From Nonomuraea jabiensis (GTDB lineage Bacteria > Actinomycetota > Actinomycetes > Streptosporangiales > Streptosporangiaceae): a stretch of DNA of 64,000 nucleotides. Below are positions 57,380 to 64,000 of this stretch, in pieces. A model generated the notes under the pieces. The model saw only the letters and a list, made by a program, of their open reading frames with translations, was not told the origin of the DNA and did not search any database. Where the stretch lies: assembly GCF_014204795.1 (NCBI RefSeq), contig NZ_JACHMB010000001.1, forward strand, positions 6,894,501-6,958,500. Direction: 5' to 3'. The position numbers and the translations under genes were made by a program. Positions within the stretch are counted from its first letter, which is position 1. The number at the start of each line of letters is the position of its first letter.

Positions 57380-58255
57380 ATGTCCATCAGGCTCGGACCC
57401 AACCGCTACGGCAAGGCGGAGACCAGGCTCGTCCGCGTGGTCAAGGACGGCCCCGTCCACCACGTCAAGGACCTCAACGTCAGCACCTCCCTCTCCGGAG
57501 ACATGGAGGCCGTCCACCTGACCGGCGACAACGCCGCCGTCCTGCCCACCGACACGCAGAAGAACACCGCGTACGCGCTGGCGAAGAAGCACGGCGTCGG
57601 CCAGATCGAGGAGTTCGCCCTCCTGCTGGCCAGGCACTTCGTGGACACGCAGCCGACCGTCCACCACGCCAGGGTCGAGATCGACGAGTACGCGTGGACC
57701 CGCCGCGGGCCGCACTCGTTCGTCCGCGACGGCGGCGAGGTGCGCACGTGCGTCGTCCACTGCGACCGGGACGGCCGCTCCACCGTGGTGTCCGGGCTCA
57801 AGGACCTCGTGCTGATGAACACGACCGGCTCGGAGTTCCACGGCTACATCGTGGACGAGTACACCACGCTGCCGCCCACCACCGACCGCGTCCTGGCCAC
57901 CGCCGTCGCGGCGCGCTGGCGGCACGCGGGGGACACGCCCGCGTACGGCAAGTCGTACGAGCAGGTGCGGCAGTGCCTGCTGGACGCGTTCGCGGACACC
58001 CACAGCCTGTCGCTCCAGCAGACCCTCTACGCCATGGGCGAGCGCGCCCTGAACACCTGTCCCGAGATCTGCGAGATCCGGCTCGCGATGCCGAACAGGC
58101 ACCACTTCGCCGTGGACCTGTCGCCGTTCGGCCTGGACAACGACAACGAGGTCTTCCACGCCGCCGACCGCCCTTACGGCCTGATCGAGGGCAGCGTGCT
58201 GCGGGATGACGCACCCGGCGCCGGATTCGCCTGGGAGCAGGAGACGAGTAGCTGA
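57380..58255 (+). CDS. uox: Urate oxidase
   Basis: 291 residues from ATG 57380, directly after the uraH stop (MSIRLGPNRYGKAETRLV). It has the T-fold uricase motifs: the catalytic Lys region GPNRYGKAETR, LPTDTQKNTAYALAKKHG (Thr/Asp about 55-58), TTGSEFHGYIVDEYTTLPPTTDRVLAT and the substrate clamp with the conserved Arg/Gln, LAMPNRHHFAVDLSPFG. The cofactor-free enzyme oxidises urate to 5-hydroxyisourate and H2O2. It is followed, one base later, by the XDH FAD subunit, so the operon goes from xanthine to allantoin. Confidence 0.95.
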   Translation: MSIRLGPNRYGKAETRLVRVVKDGPVHHVKDLNVSTSLSGDMEAVHLTGDNAAVLPTDTQKNTAYALAKKHGVGQIEEFALLLARHFVDTQPTVHHARVEIDEYAWTRRGPHSFVRDGGEVRTCVVHCDRDGRSTVVSGLKDLVLMNTTGSEFHGYIVDEYTTLPPTTDRVLATAVAARWRHAGDTPAYGKSYEQVRQCLLDAFADTHSLSLQQTLYAMGERALNTCPEICEIRLAMPNRHHFAVDLSPFGLDNDNEVFHAADRPYGLIEGSVLRDDAPGAGFAWEQETSS

Positions 58256-58256
58256 C

Positions 58257-59117
58257 ATGGACTTCTTGCGACCCACGACGTGGGACGAGGCGCTGGCCGC
58301 CAAGGCGGACCGGCCCGACGCGGTGCCCATCCAGGGCGGCACCGACGTCATGGTGGAGATCAACATGGACGTGCGCAGGCCCGCGGCCCTGCTCGACCTC
58401 AACCAGGTGGCCGAGCTGCGGGAGTGGGCCATGGTGGGCGGCATGTGCCGGGTGGGGGCCGCGGTGCCGTACGCGCGGATCATCGAGGAGCTGGCCGGGC
58501 CGCTGCCGGGGCTCGCCCAGGCCGCGCGAACGGTCGGTTCGCCGCAGATCCGCAACCGCGGCTCCGTCGGCGGCAACCTCGGCGCGGCCTCGCCCGCCGG
58601 CGACAGCCACCCGCCGCTGCTGGCGGCCGGGGCGGTGGTCGAGGCGGAGTCGCGCGAGCGCGGCGTCAGGATGATCCCGGCGGACGAGTTCTACCTGGGG
58701 GTCAAGCGCAGCGCGCTGGAGCCGGACGAGCTGATCAGGGCCGTCCACGTCAGGCCCGCGACCGGGCCCCAATACTTCTCCAAGGTCGGCACGCGCAACG
58801 CCATGGTGATCGCGGTGTGCTCGTTCGCGATCGCGCTGCATCCCGGCGAGCGGCGGGTCGGCACGGGGATCGGCTCCGCGGCGCCCACGCCGCGCCGGGC
58901 GCTGGAGGCGGAGGAGCTGCTGGCCCGCGAGCTGGACTGGACGGCGCCGCTCGATCCGGCGCTGACCAGGCGATTCGGCGAGCTGTGCGCGGCGGCCGCG
59001 GCGCCGATCGACGACGTACGGGGCAAGGCCGCCTACCGGGTGCACGCCATCGGCGTGATGGCCCGCCGCACGCTGGCCTGGGCCTGGAACGACCATCTGG
59101 GAAAGAGGGCCGCCTGA
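58257..59117 (+). CDS. Xanthine dehydrogenase family FAD-binding subunit
   Basis: 286 residues from ATG 58257 (MDFLRPTTWDEALAAKAD). The PCMH-type FAD domain has IQGGTDVMVEINMD (about 25-38), TVGSPQIRNRGSVGGNLGAASPAGDSHP (about 95-122), the classic FAD-pocket strings, and the C-terminal CO-dehydrogenase flavoprotein domain (GIGSAAPTPRRALEAEELL, AYRVHAIGVMARRTL). It passes electrons between the FeS subunit and NAD. It starts one base after the uox stop and overlaps the FeS subunit start by one base. The large molybdopterin subunit is not encoded beside it. Confidence 0.92.
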   Translation: MDFLRPTTWDEALAAKADRPDAVPIQGGTDVMVEINMDVRRPAALLDLNQVAELREWAMVGGMCRVGAAVPYARIIEELAGPLPGLAQAARTVGSPQIRNRGSVGGNLGAASPAGDSHPPLLAAGAVVEAESRERGVRMIPADEFYLGVKRSALEPDELIRAVHVRPATGPQYFSKVGTRNAMVIAVCSFAIALHPGERRVGTGIGSAAPTPRRALEAEELLARELDWTAPLDPALTRRFGELCAAAAAPIDDVRGKAAYRVHAIGVMARRTLAWAWNDHLGKRAA

Positions 59118-59590
59118 TGCGCGTCACCTTCACCGTCAACGGCCGGGAAGAGATCGCCGACGACGTCTGGGAAGGCGAGAGCCTCCTGTACGTGCTGCGC
59201 GAGCGCGTCGGGCTCCCCGGCTCCAAGAACGCCTGCGAGCAGGGCGAATGCGGCTCCTGCACGGTCTATCTTGACGGCGTGCCGGTCTGCGCCTGCCTGG
59301 TCGCCGCCGGGCAGGCCGAGGGGCGCCAGGTGCGCACCGTCGAGGGGCTGGCCGAGGGGGACCGGCTGGATCCGGTCCAGGAGGCGTTCGTGGAGTGCGG
59401 GGCCGTGCAGTGCGGGTTCTGCACGCCGGGGCTGCTGGTGCAGGCGCACGACCTGATCGCGCGGGTGGAGCGGCCCTCCGACGCGGAGATCAGGGAGGCG
59501 CTGGCCGGGAACCTGTGCCGGTGCACGGGCTACGAGAAGATCATCGAAGCCGTACGGCTGGCGGCTTCGCGGAAGGCGGCCGCCGAGTGA
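59117..59590 (+). CDS. Xanthine dehydrogenase family 2Fe-2S subunit
   Basis: 157 residues from ATG 59117, overlapping the FAD gene by one base. The plant-type ferredoxin cluster is GSKNACEQGECGSCTVYLDGVPVCAC (Cys about 40, 45, 48, 60). The second cluster uses CGFCTPGLLV (about 100) and LAGNLCRCTGYEKI (about 133-137). Both are complete. It transfers electrons from a molybdenum cofactor subunit to FAD, but the cofactor subunit is missing from this cluster. Its stop overlaps the deaminase start in GTGA. Confidence 0.94.
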   Translation: MRVTFTVNGREEIADDVWEGESLLYVLRERVGLPGSKNACEQGECGSCTVYLDGVPVCACLVAAGQAEGRQVRTVEGLAEGDRLDPVQEAFVECGAVQCGFCTPGLLVQAHDLIARVERPSDAEIREALAGNLCRCTGYEKIIEAVRLAASRKAAAE

Positions 59591-60972
59591 GCCTGCTCAT
59601 CGAGAACGTCCACATCGCCCCGGTCGCCGGCCCCGAGATCAAATCCGGATATATCAGGATCGAGGGGGACCGGATCGCGGAGCTCGGCCCCGGCCCCGCG
59701 CCCGCCGCGGCCGGCGACTCGAACAGGATCGACGGCACCGGCTGCCTGGCCACCCCCGGCCTGGTCAACACCCACCACCACCTCTACCAGTGGGCCTCGC
59801 AGGGCCTGGCCCAGGACGCGACGCTGTTCGAGTGGCTGGTCGCGCTCTACCAGGTGTGGGCCGCCATGGACGCCGAAGTGGTCAACGGCGCGGCCACGGC
59901 GGGCCTCGGCTGGCTGGCGCTGTCGGGCTGCACCACCTCCAGCGACCACCACTACATCTTCCCCAAGGGCAGGGGCGACCTGTTCGCGGCCGAGATCGAG
60001 GCCGCCCGCGAGGTGGGCATCCGCTTCCATCCCGCCCGCGGCTCGATGGACCGGGGCGAGTCGCAGGGCGGCCTGCCGCCGGACGTCGTGGTCGAGGAGC
60101 TGGAGGAGATCCTGGCCGCCACGTCGGAGGCCGTGGACGCCTACCACGACCCGTCCTTCTCCTCGATGTTGCGGATCGCGGTCGCGCCGTGCTCGCCGTT
60201 CTCCTCCAGCGCCGAGCTGATGACCCAGTCCGCCGCCCTGGCCAGGGCCAAGGGCGTACGCCTGCACACGCACGTCGCCGAGACCTCCGACGAGGACGAG
60301 CACTGCCTGGCCCAGTTCGGGCTGCGGCCCGTGGACTACATGGAGAAGCTGGGCTGGCTGGGGCCCGACGTGTGGTTCGCGCACTCCGTGCACCTGAGCG
60401 ACGACGACATCGGCAAGCTCGCCGCCACCGGCACGGGCTCGGCGCACTGCCCCTCCTCGAACGGCCGGCTCGGCGCCGGCATCGCCCGCGTCTCCGAGAT
60501 GCTGCGCCGCGGCGCGAACGTGGGCCTCGGCGTGGACGGCAGCGCCTCCTCCGAGCTGACGCCGCTCGTGGGGGAGCTGCGGCAGGCCCTGCTGTTCCAG
60601 CGCGCCAGGTACGGCCCCCAGGCGCTCACGGCCCGCCAGGCCCTCGAGATCGCCACGCTCGGCGGGGCCCGCAACCTCGGCCGCGAGAACGAGCTCGGCA
60701 CCCTCGAACCCGGCAAGCTGGCCGACCTGGCCCTGTGGCGCGTCGACGGCCCCTTCACCTCGGCGGTGGCCGACCCGGTCTGCGCGCTCGTCTTCGGCCC
60801 CCCGCCGCCGCTGGCGCGGGTGCTGGTCGGCGGCCGGGTCGTGGTCGAGGACGGCGAGCTGCGGACCGTCCCCCAGGACGCCGCCGGGCGCGCGGGCGCC
60901 GAGGCCCACCGCCGGCTGATGCGGCTGGCGGACGAACGCGGCCTCACCGCGGCCAAGGAGCTCCACCATTGA
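59587..60972 (+). CDS. 8-oxoguanine deaminase-like amidohydrolase
   Basis: 461 residues from GTG 59587 (MSLLIENVHIAPVAGPEI). The metal-dependent hydrolase motifs are LATPGLVNTHHHLYQWAS (His about 66-68), VRLHTHVAETSDEDEH, WFAHSVHLSD and GLGVDGSASSE (Asp about 318). The first strand and the HTHVAETSDEDEH block match 8-oxoguanine deaminases of the atrazine-chlorohydrolase family, rather than guanine deaminase. It makes urate from 8-oxoguanine. It lies in place of the XDH molybdenum subunit, and is coupled to the FeS gene. Confidence 0.87.
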   Translation: MSLLIENVHIAPVAGPEIKSGYIRIEGDRIAELGPGPAPAAAGDSNRIDGTGCLATPGLVNTHHHLYQWASQGLAQDATLFEWLVALYQVWAAMDAEVVNGAATAGLGWLALSGCTTSSDHHYIFPKGRGDLFAAEIEAAREVGIRFHPARGSMDRGESQGGLPPDVVVEELEEILAATSEAVDAYHDPSFSSMLRIAVAPCSPFSSSAELMTQSAALARAKGVRLHTHVAETSDEDEHCLAQFGLRPVDYMEKLGWLGPDVWFAHSVHLSDDDIGKLAATGTGSAHCPSSNGRLGAGIARVSEMLRRGANVGLGVDGSASSELTPLVGELRQALLFQRARYGPQALTARQALEIATLGGARNLGRENELGTLEPGKLADLALWRVDGPFTSAVADPVCALVFGPPPPLARVLVGGRVVVEDGELRTVPQDAAGRAGAEAHRRLMRLADERGLTAAKELHH

Positions 60973-61020
60973 CCGGGAGACTAGGGTGGGAACGTCCCGA
61001 ACGAGCAGGAAGGCGGTCCC

Positions 61021-61233
61021 GTGCCCGAGGAACTCCCCGACGAGCGGCTGGCGCAGCTCAAGAGCACTTTCGCGTCGATCGACACCGACGGCGACGGCTA
61101 CATCAGCGAGGCCGAGCTGAAGCGGCACTTCCCGGGCCTCCCGGCGGAGGCGCTGGGGGCGATGAGCCAGGCCGCCGACTCCGACCAGGACGGCCGCTAC
61201 TCGCTGGAGGAGTTCATCCGCACGGTCTCCTGA
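61021..61233 (+). CDS. Two-EF-hand calcium-binding protein
   Basis: 70 residues from GTG 61021 (MPEELPDERLAQLKSTFA). The two EF-hand loops are DTDGDGYISEAE (about 21-32) and DSDQDGRYSLEE (about 56-67), both with acidic residues at positions 1, 3, 5 and 12. It is a calmodulin-like single-domain protein without a signal peptide, so it probably acts in the cytosol. It lies between the deaminase and the terminator shared with the convergent ppk2. Its partner is unknown. Confidence 0.92.
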   Translation: MPEELPDERLAQLKSTFASIDTDGDGYISEAELKRHFPGLPAEALGAMSQAADSDQDGRYSLEEFIRTVS

Positions 61234-61249
61234 CCTTCCCGGGCCACCT

Positions 61250-61280
61250 GGCGCGGCCGCGCCGGACAGCCGGCCGCGCC
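61250..61280. terminator. Bidirectional terminator between EF-hand gene and ppk2
   Basis: GGCGCGGCC (61250-61258) pairs perfectly with GGCCGCGCC (61272-61280), with a 13-nt loop, between convergent genes. Confidence 0.75.
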
Positions 61281-61289
61281 GCCCCCCGG

Positions 61290-62243
61290 TCAGGCCGGCG
61301 GGCCGGTGTGGTCCTCCTCGAAGATGTCGGCGGCCGACCGGACGATGAGCGGGTCCGGGGTGCCGACCACCTCCTCGTCCTTGTTGTCGTAGTCGAACAG
61401 GCTCAGCACGTGGCGCATGGCCTCCACCCGGCCGCGCTTCTTGTCGTTGCTCTTGATGACCGTCCAGGGCGCCTCGGCGATGTCGGTGTGGAGGAACATC
61501 TCCTCCTTGGCGACGGTGTAGTCGTCCCACTTGTCGAGCGAGGCCAGGTCCATCGGCGACAGCTTCCACTGCCTCACGGGGTCGACCTGGCGGATGATGA
61601 AGCGGGTGCGCTGCTCGGATCGCGTCACCGAGAACCAGAGCTTGATCAGATGGATGCCGTCGCGTACCAGGGCCTGCTCGAACTGTGGCGCCTGCTGCAT
61701 GAACTCGCGGCACTGGTCCTTGGTGCAGAAGCCCATCACGCGCTCGACCCCGGCCCGGTTGTACCAGGAGCGGTCGAACAGGACGATCTCCCCGGCGGCG
61801 GGCAGGTGGGCGATGTAGCGCTGGAAGTACCACTGGGTGCGCTCGCGCTCCGACGGCTTCTCCAGCGCGACCACCGTGGCGCCGCGGGGGTTGAGATGCT
61901 CCATGAAACGCTTGATGGTGCCGCCCTTGCCGGCCGCGTCCCGGCCCTCGAACAGGATGACCAGCCGCTCCCCGTTCGCCTTGACCCAGTACTGCAGCTT
62001 GAGCAGCTCGATCTGCAGCAGCCGCTTGACGCGGTCGTACTCCTGCCGCTCCATCCGCTCGGCATACGGATAGTGCTCGCGCCAGGTGTCGACCCGGCTG
62101 CCGTCAGGCTGCAGCAGCACAGGGTCGTCATCGTCGCTGTCGTCCACGATCAGGCCCGGTGTCGAATCCAGCAGGCGAACCTGCTCCGCCTCCGGAACGG
62201 CAATCCGCTTCACGCCCACCGCCTCGTCGTCTTCGCCTCGCAT
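61290..62243 (-). CDS. ppk2: Polyphosphate kinase 2 family protein
   Basis: 317 residues from the ATG at 62241-62243 (MRGEDDEAVGVKRIAVPE). After an acidic N-terminus (DDSDDDDPVLLQ) the PPK2 core has Walker A FEGRDAAGKGGTIKRF (about 97-112), Walker B FDRSWYNRAGVERVMGFC (about 162-179) and the lid KLWFSVTRSEQRTRF (about 209-223), then WTVIKSNDKKRGRVEAM. This is the class I polyphosphate-driven nucleoside-diphosphate kinase type. It makes GTP or ATP from polyphosphate. It is transcribed opposite to the flanking ureide genes, so it may be an insert. Confidence 0.93.
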   Translation of the reverse strand: MRGEDDEAVGVKRIAVPEAEQVRLLDSTPGLIVDDSDDDDPVLLQPDGSRVDTWREHYPYAERMERQEYDRVKRLLQIELLKLQYWVKANGERLVILFEGRDAAGKGGTIKRFMEHLNPRGATVVALEKPSERERTQWYFQRYIAHLPAAGEIVLFDRSWYNRAGVERVMGFCTKDQCREFMQQAPQFEQALVRDGIHLIKLWFSVTRSEQRTRFIIRQVDPVRQWKLSPMDLASLDKWDDYTVAKEEMFLHTDIAEAPWTVIKSNDKKRGRVEAMRHVLSLFDYDNKDEEVVGTPDPLIVRSAADIFEEDHTGPPA

Positions 62244-62366
62244 CAGCCTCCCGTACCCACCGAGCCATCAGGGGAACGGTTCGGGGCGATCAGGTGAATG
62301 ACGTACAGCGTCACCAGCGGTGCACCGGTGTGGTTCCTTGGAGACACCGATGTCAGGATGATGAGT

Positions 62367-62405
62367 CACGCCTTCCTGCCCGCTCGCACCGGGCAGGAAG
62401 GCGTG
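62367..62405. terminator. Perfect 16-bp hairpin upstream of glycerate kinase
   Basis: CACGCCTTCCTGCCCG (62367-62382) pairs perfectly with CGGGCAGGAAGGCGTG (62390-62405). It lies upstream of the glycerate-kinase promoter, between divergent genes, and follows no visible coding sequence. Confidence 0.7.
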
Positions 62406-62408
62406 TCA

Positions 62409-62434
62409 GAACATTGTTCACCATCCTGTAGGGG
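62409..62434 (+). promoter_or_regulatory. Leaderless glycerate-kinase promoter with palindrome
   Basis: GAACATTGTTC (62409-62419) is a perfect 11-bp palindrome. It lies just before TAGGGG (62429-62434), the likely -10, which ends six bases before GTG 62441. A repressor bound here would block the promoter. Confidence 0.5.
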
Positions 62435-62440
62435 TTCGTA

Positions 62441-63595
62441 GTGGTTCAGCAGGTTCTGGTCGCCCCCGACAAGTTCAAGGGGTCGCTGACGGCGGCCGAG
62501 GTGGCCGCCCGGGTCTCGGCCGGGCTCGGCGTGCCCACGGTGGAGCTGCCGGTGGCCGACGGCGGCGACGGCACCGTGGACGCGGCCGTGGCCGGCGGGT
62601 TCAGCCGGGTCACGATCGAGGTCACCGGGCCCACCGGCGAGCGGATCTCCGCCTCGTACGCCTGGCAGGACACCGGCGCGACGGCGGTGGTGGAGCTGGC
62701 GGAGGCGTCGGGGCTGCGCCGCCTCCCCGGCGGGCACGAGCCGCTGACCGCCACCAGCCACGGCACGGGCGAGCTGATCGCGGACGCCGTGCGCAGGGGC
62801 GCCAAGCGCGTGGTCCTGGGGCTGGGCGGGAGCGCCTGCACCGACGGGGGAGCGGGCATGGCGCAGGCGCTCGGCGCGCGCCTGCTGGACGCCGACGGCG
62901 AGGACCTCCCCCGGGGCGGGGCCGCGCTGAAGGGGCTCGCCCGGATCGACCTGTCGGGGTTCGTGGACGTCTCCGGCGTGGAGTTCGTGGTGGCCAGCGA
63001 CGTGGACAACCCGCTCCTCGGCCCGCACGGCGCCGCTGCCGTCTACGGGCCCCAGAAGGGCGCCACCCCGGACGACGTCAGGACGCTGGAGGCCGGCCTG
63101 GCCCGGCTGGCCGCCGTCGCCACTGCCACCCACGGGCTGATGGGCGCCGTCGAGCACGACGACACGCCGCGCGCGATGGGCGTGGCGGGCGCGCCCGGAG
63201 CGGGGGCGGCCGGCGGGGTGGGCTTCGCCGCGCTGGCGTTCCTGCACGCCGAGATCCGGCCCGGCATCGGCTACCTGCTCGACCTGCTCGGGTTCGGCGA
63301 GCTGGTCAAGGACGCGCGGCTGGTGATCACGGGCGAGGGGTCGCTGGACGAGCAGTCCCTGCGCGGCAAGGCGCCCGTCGGGGTGGCGCGGGCCGCGGCC
63401 GAGGCGGGCGTCCCCGTGGTGGCCGTCTGCGGGCGCCGCACGCTCACCGACGACGAGCTGCGGGCCGCCGGCATCGAGGCCGCCTACGCCCTCACCGACC
63501 TCGAACCTGACCCCGAGCGCTGCATGGCCGAGGCCGGGCCCCTGCTCGAACGGCTGGCCGCGCGGCTGGCCGCCGTCCATCTCCAAGGGGAGTAG
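62441..63595 (+). CDS. Glycerate kinase (GlxK/GarK family)
   Basis: 384 residues from GTG 62441 (MVQQVLVAPDKFKGSLTA). It has the GlxK motifs VAPDKFKGSLTAAEVA (7-22), PVADGGDGTVDA, LGLGGSACTDGGAGMAQALGA (about 125-145), VASDVDNPLLGPHGAAAVYGPQKGA and LVITGEGSLDEQSLRGKAP. It phosphorylates D-glycerate at O-2 to feed glycolysis. In allantoin breakdown, glyoxylate is converted via tartronate semialdehyde to glycerate, so this gene fits beside allantoinase. Its stop is directly followed by the allB ATG. Confidence 0.93.
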   Translation: MVQQVLVAPDKFKGSLTAAEVAARVSAGLGVPTVELPVADGGDGTVDAAVAGGFSRVTIEVTGPTGERISASYAWQDTGATAVVELAEASGLRRLPGGHEPLTATSHGTGELIADAVRRGAKRVVLGLGGSACTDGGAGMAQALGARLLDADGEDLPRGGAALKGLARIDLSGFVDVSGVEFVVASDVDNPLLGPHGAAAVYGPQKGATPDDVRTLEAGLARLAAVATATHGLMGAVEHDDTPRAMGVAGAPGAGAAGGVGFAALAFLHAEIRPGIGYLLDLLGFGELVKDARLVITGEGSLDEQSLRGKAPVGVARAAAEAGVPVVAVCGRRTLTDDELRAAGIEAAYALTDLEPDPERCMAEAGPLLERLAARLAAVHLQGE

Positions 63596-64000
63596 ATGAT
63601 CGATCTGGTGATCCGATCCCGCCGTACCGTCACCCCCGAGGGGGAGCGGGCGGCGGCGGTGGCCGTGCGGGGCGAGAAGATCGCGGGCCTGTACGACTAC
63701 GCCGCCCCGCTCGACGCCGCCGAGGACATCGACCTGCGCGACCTGGCCCTGCTCCCCGGCCTGGTCGACACCCACGTGCACGTCAACGAGCCGGGGCGGA
63801 CGCACTGGGAGGGGTTCGCCTCGGCGACCAGGGCGGCCGCCGCCGGAGGCGTCACCACGATCCTCGACATGCCGCTCAACTCCCTGCCGCCCACCGTGAA
63901 CGTGGCCGCCTTCGAGGCCAAGCTGCGGGCCGCCGAGGGGCAGTGCCACGTGGACGTGGGCTTCTGGGGCGGGGCCGTGCCGGGCAACGTCAAGGACCTC
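63596..64000 (+). CDS. allB: Allantoinase (3' part beyond window)
   Basis: The visible part is 135 codons from ATG 63596 ([18 protein letters not shown]), running open to the window end. It has the cyclic amidohydrolase motif [23 protein letters not shown] (about 54-76; metal ligands His about 60 and 62) and [21 protein letters not shown], which match AllB closely. It opens the allantoin ring to allantoate. It starts directly after the glycerate-kinase stop, so the two form one translational unit. It continues the pathway whose earlier steps (uraD, uraH, uox) are encoded 5 kb upstream. Confidence 0.93.
   Translation, partial: MIDLVIRSRRTVTPEGERAAAVAVRGEKIAGLYDYAAPLDAAEDIDLRDLALLPGLVDTHVHVNEPGRTHWEGFASATRAAAAGGVTTILDMPLNSLPPTVNVAAFEAKLRAAEGQCHVDVGFWGGAVPGNVKDL

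Noticed and set aside
61021-61233. Secreted or periplasmic calcium protein
   Set aside because: No signal peptide precedes the two EF-hands.

Overview
This 64 kb window is a piece of a very G+C-rich actinobacterial chromosome. The family content (MacS-type histidine kinase, PimB-type mannosyltransferase, ArsA-like ATPase with a C-terminal HSP20-like domain, MHYT pairs, c-di-AMP riboswitch before an NlpC/P60 gene, many leaderless starts) suggests a filamentous actinomycete. Streptosporangiaceae (Nonomuraea-like) is my best guess, from gene content only. From memory, the order NlpC/P60 - acyl-CoA ligase - ArsA - ROK glucokinase - PFK - MacRS - DAHP synthase resembles the core chromosome of Streptomyces. 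I see no prophage, transposase, CRISPR array, tRNA, rRNA or secondary-metabolite megasynthase.

Layout. 1-4170: a partial phosphotransferase-family gene, a coiled-coil NYN protein and two secreted NlpC/P60 hydrolases; the second lies behind a CRP-type palindrome and a c-di-AMP riboswitch. 4171-4951: a C-rich repetitive stretch with no convincing gene. 4952-8648: two metallopeptidases and a PimB-like mannosyltransferase whose start lies in a 12-bp tandem repeat. 8645-12726: a sugar ABC transporter (two permeases, binding lipoprotein) divergent from a DeoR regulator. 12731-19122: acyl-CoA synthetase, metallophosphoesterase, SRPBCC, ArsA, a CPWC protein, glucokinase and an EEP-family nuclease/phosphatase. 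19160-26329: secreted repeat protein, membrane protein, esterase, PlsC, MarR/DoxX pair, homocysteine methyltransferase, OtsB, Crp/Fnr regulator and YciI. 26376-30611: a MerR regulator coupled to a VIT/vWA protein, then Dps. 30840-41178: PhoX-like protein, TetR/MmpL pair, MarR-GNAT fusion, lactonase, lipoprotein, Clp-N protein with a double operator, methyltransferase, and a GlxA/DJ-1 pair. 41219-49357: glpK and pfkA divergent around a DasR-like dre palindrome, tandem MHYT proteins, MacS/MacR, ThiI and YiaA/B. 49502-50691: DAHP synthase behind an apparent Phe-Trp-Tyr transcription attenuator. 50728-55238: sulfite-oxidase-like protein and a LytS/LytTR/small membrane protein/SSS symporter operon. 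55239-55562: a strongly structured non-coding interval. 55578-56417: endonuclease IV. 56583-64000: a purine/ureide catabolism cluster (uraD, uraH, uox, two xanthine-dehydrogenase subunits, 8-oxoguanine deaminase, then glycerate kinase and allantoinase), with an EF-hand gene and ppk2 between them.

The most interesting signals are regulatory: the aromatic-amino-acid attenuator, the CRP-site/c-di-AMP-riboswitch pair, the dre site between glpK and pfkA, paired palindromic operators at marR/doxX and at the Clp-N gene, an in-frame array of start codons at pimB, two apparent CTG starts, and a -10 element placed 6-8 nt before the start codon of many genes. The purine cluster carries the FAD and 2Fe-2S subunits of a xanthine dehydrogenase but no molybdopterin subunit within the window.
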